15,920 nt of DNA from JBLFWJ01 sp047611425. GTDB taxonomy: Bacteria; Bacteroidota; Bacteroidia; UBA10329. Below the pieces are notes generated by a model. The model worked only from the letters and a program-made list of their open reading frames with translations. It was not told the DNA's origin and searched no databases. The DNA lies in the NCBI GenBank assembly GCA_047611425.1, contig JBLFWJ010000070.1, forward strand, positions 1 to 15,920, in the 5' to 3' direction. Both the position numbers and the translations under genes were made by a program. Positions within the stretch are counted from its first letter, which is position 1; each line of letters opens with the position of its first letter. Below, in pieces: positions 14,496 to 15,920 of the stretch.

Positions 14496-15545
14496 TTACC
14501 GATCTTTTCGTTCCGTCCCTTCAAACTCAAGTATAAAGTCCTTGCTATACATCATTGAGGGAGTTTGAAACCCAGAAGCACGCTCGTTCGTGAGTAATTT
14601 CTTCGCAACAGTGGCTGCAGTTATTGCCGTCAATTTGTAGCCGCTTGGTGTTTGCAAATCCGCTGAAGCCGTTTCTCCTTTTGCGTTTGTTACCGTTCCG
14701 GTCAAATACATTTTGCCTCGTTCTCGCGAACCTTCACTTGGGCCAGATTTTCCGCTTTTAATTTTCTTCCGCATTCGATCTTTTACCCAATCCATTTTCA
14801 GAATAGGAGCAAGCCATCGTCCCAATTTCATGCTGGCAATCACCTTATTTGGCATGCCTAGATATACGCGAATGTTCGGAATGCCAGTGCTGATATACGC
14901 AGTATACACATCACCCCACGGAATAGTAATGGCGCTCATTCGATTCGGGCCAAATTGAAACGACTTTACATCGTAGCCATCATGAACCGGAGTCAGTTTT
15001 CCATCCTTTCGAATCATTCCGCCTTTTCCCATGCCTTCAACTACCGTTAGCGAAGTTCCCCTCGATGACCGTCCTTCAGAAAAGAATGCCATTTCCAAGT
15101 CAACAGCATCACCCAATTTGGAATGCAGATGTGCTGCCAAGCAATCACTCGGAATAACGTCAAATCCAGTTCCAGGAAGAATTACAACATTGGCTTGTTT
15201 TGCTTCGGCATCAAATTCATGGCCCATTTTAAAGACATCGATTTCACCCGTAATATCCGTGTAGTGAACGCCATTTCTAATGCACGATTTCATCATCGAA
15301 TTTGCCGTGTGGATGAATGGGCCCGCACAGTGAACCATCACTTTAGTGTCCTTCATCAATGCGTCCAAATCTGTATCCTCCAACGATGAAGGTCTAGCAG
15401 TCAGGTTCAATTCAGCGCCAATTGCATTTACTTTCTCAGCGTTTCTGCCCGAGAGTATTGGGGAAATTCCGAGCTTAATAAGCTCATCCACAACCAACCG
15501 ACCGGTGTAGCCATAGCAACCATAAACGATAACCTGATCTTTCAT
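14496..15545 (-). CDS. Saccharopine-dehydrogenase-like NAD(P)-binding oxidoreductase
   Basis: The frame is open from 15614, but ATG 15545 puts the Rossmann fold at the N-terminus as usual: MKDQVIVYGCYGYTGRLVVD, with the dinucleotide loop G-C-Y-G-Y-T-G. That gives 349 residues. Other family traits are ILSGRNAEKVNAIG (after the second beta strand, where R follows SG and suggests NADP), VMVHCAGPFIHTANSMMKSC, GVHYTDITGEIDVF and LPGTGFDVIPSDCLAAHLH. This pattern is that of saccharopine dehydrogenase-like and trans-acting enoyl-reductase-like proteins. True lysine-pathway activity is unlikely; in other bacteria relatives act on lipid or polyketide intermediates. The substrate is unknown. It stands alone, with 272 bp of unassigned sequence downstream (14224-14495) and a repeat-rich gap upstream. 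Confidence 0.86.
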   Translation of the reverse strand: MKDQVIVYGCYGYTGRLVVDELIKLGISPILSGRNAEKVNAIGAELNLTARPSSLEDTDLDALMKDTKVMVHCAGPFIHTANSMMKSCIRNGVHYTDITGEIDVFKMGHEFDAEAKQANVVILPGTGFDVIPSDCLAAHLHSKLGDAVDLEMAFFSEGRSSRGTSLTVVEGMGKGGMIRKDGKLTPVHDGYDVKSFQFGPNRMSAITIPWGDVYTAYISTGIPNIRVYLGMPNKVIASMKLGRWLAPILKMDWVKDRMRKKIKSGKSGPSEGSRERGKMYLTGTVTNAKGETASADLQTPSGYKLTAITAATVAKKLLTNERASGFQTPSMMYSKDFILEFEGTERKDR

Positions 15546-15652
15546 GCACGGAAGGTATTGGTAATTGAGCGATGTAAGTTTGGATTTTGGTCTAATATGT
15601 TGTTCAGCATTCATGAGGCTGGTTGCCGATTAAAAGCTGGAAAAATAAGATT

Positions 15653-15730
15653 GAGACCCTTCCTTCGTCAGGGAAACAACTAAATATTGAAGCGGTTCCC
15701 GATTTGTTTCCCTGACGAAGGAAGGGTCTC
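15653..15730. repeat. Perfect 27-bp inverted repeat, 24-base spacer
   Basis: The left arm (15653-15679) starts GAGACCCTTCCTTCGTCAGG and the right arm (15704-15730) is its exact reverse complement, ending AGGAAGGGTCTC. The 24-base spacer is 15680-15703. Each arm contains a small CCCT...AGGG dyad of its own, so the structure reads as two copies of one short element facing each other, as in REP doublets. As RNA it would form a very stable hairpin. It has no U tract on either side, so a terminator role is doubtful. Confidence 0.9.
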
Positions 15731-15746
15731 GTTATTCCATAGTTGT

Positions 15747-15798
15747 TGTCATCCCGCATGCTTGCTCTGAGCTGGTCGAAGTATGATGCAGGATCTCT
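15747..15798 (+). repeat. REP-like palindromic element
   Basis: TGTCATCCCGCAT near the left end can pair with ATGCAGGAT near the right end (ATCCCGCAT 15751-15759 with 15786-15794, one G-U pair), closing a loop with GAGCTGGTCGAAG. The form GTCATCC...GTCGAAG...GGATCTC is that of dispersed intergenic repeats seen in many Bacteroidetes genomes. The ends (TTGT before, GGATCTC and later GTTATT after) resemble those of the right arm at 15704-15736, so the two may be related units in the same orientation. Confidence 0.65.
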
Positions 15799-15858
15799 CA
15801 CTCTTGCGTTATTTCTACCAAAGAGGCCCCGTGTCTTTGCACGCGGTGACACTTCTGG

Positions 15859-15898
15859 AAACTGTTCAATCAGTTTTATCCATTAAATCCGTGTTCTA
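15859..15898. repeat. Short degenerate repeat, ACGGATTTAATGGAT type
   Basis: On the minus strand the stretch reads ACACGGATTTAATGGATAAAACTGATTGAACAG, a loose 9- to 10-base period of (x-GGATTxAA). From memory, such quasi-repeats of ACGGATTTAACGGAT are often seen next to repeats and GxxExxY-type genes in Bacteroidetes. Only a few units are present here, so the call is tentative. Confidence 0.35.
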
Positions 15899-15920
15899 TT
15901 AAATGATTCCCCCGCAGCAT

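Larger units (their letters stand above)
15546..15920. other. Gene-free, repeat-rich gap at the right edge
   Basis: No credible gene is seen in these 375 bases. The one longer frame (15604-15852, minus) reads straight through the repeats and gives a product typical of mis-called repeat DNA (RDPASYFDQLRASMRDDNN). The gap holds three repeat structures in a row, at 15653-15730, 15747-15798 and 15859-15898. Confidence 0.8.

Noticed and set aside
15653..15730. The 27-bp inverted repeat as a transcription terminator or as ends of an insertion sequence
   Set aside because: No U tract on either strand, no transposase frame between the arms (24 bases only), and no target-site duplication visible.
15604..15852. 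Minus-strand frame of 82 codons in the right-hand gap
   Set aside because: It reads through the inverted repeat and the REP-like element; the product (RDPASYFDQLRASMRDDNN) is the kind seen when dispersed repeats are translated. No start signal, no domain.

Overview
The window looks like chromosomal DNA of a free-living, probably marine Bacteroidetes bacterium, most likely of the order Flavobacteriales. The signs are a short secreted protein with a type IX secretion (Por) C-terminal sorting domain, several copies of the Bacteroidetes promoter -7 box TAnnTTTG, near absence of Shine-Dalgarno sites, moderate GC content, and a bifunctional-nuclease (DUF151) protein with a UVR tail next to etfBA and a CNT-type nucleoside transporter. 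Lineage is inferred from gene content only.

Layout. (1) 1-1469, minus strand: an iron-type alcohol dehydrogenase followed with zero spacing by an SRPBCC-fold gene that runs off the left edge; this gene is easy to miss because it has no stop inside the window. (2) 1562-2050, plus: a small T9SS-sorted protein ending in a strong hairpin terminator (2071-2105) that also faces the opposing transcription unit. (3) 6769-2122, minus: a run of envelope genes in the order predicted outer-membrane protein, waaA (Kdo transferase), murB, small secreted cysteine protein, then a GH73-type glucosaminidase with LysM-like repeats. Spacing in the first four is tight (11 bp, 33 bp, 11-bp overlap). (4) 6939-10878, plus: etfB, etfA, DUF151/UVR protein, a peculiar 263-bp gap, and nupC. 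(5) 13479-10884, minus: a 665-residue secreted protein with a collagen-like stretch and a glycine-rich C-terminus, followed by a DUF4412-type secreted protein. (6) 13590-14223, plus: tRNA-Val(GAC) and a membrane coiled-coil protein whose longest reading frame starts inside the tRNA. (7) 15545-14496, minus: a saccharopine-dehydrogenase-like oxidoreductase. (8) 15546-15920: no credible gene, but a cluster of repeats, including a perfect 27-bp inverted repeat.

Functional picture: most of the window is housekeeping (electron transfer flavoprotein, peptidoglycan and LPS-core synthesis, nucleoside uptake) mixed with cell-surface proteins. No phage, CRISPR, toxin-antitoxin or defence system is visible. 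The items most worth a second look are the collagen-like protein, whose glycine-rich C-terminus resembles phage tail-fibre tips, the frame-broken region ahead of nupC, the repeat cluster at the right edge, and promoter boxes that almost touch the start codons of two envelope genes.
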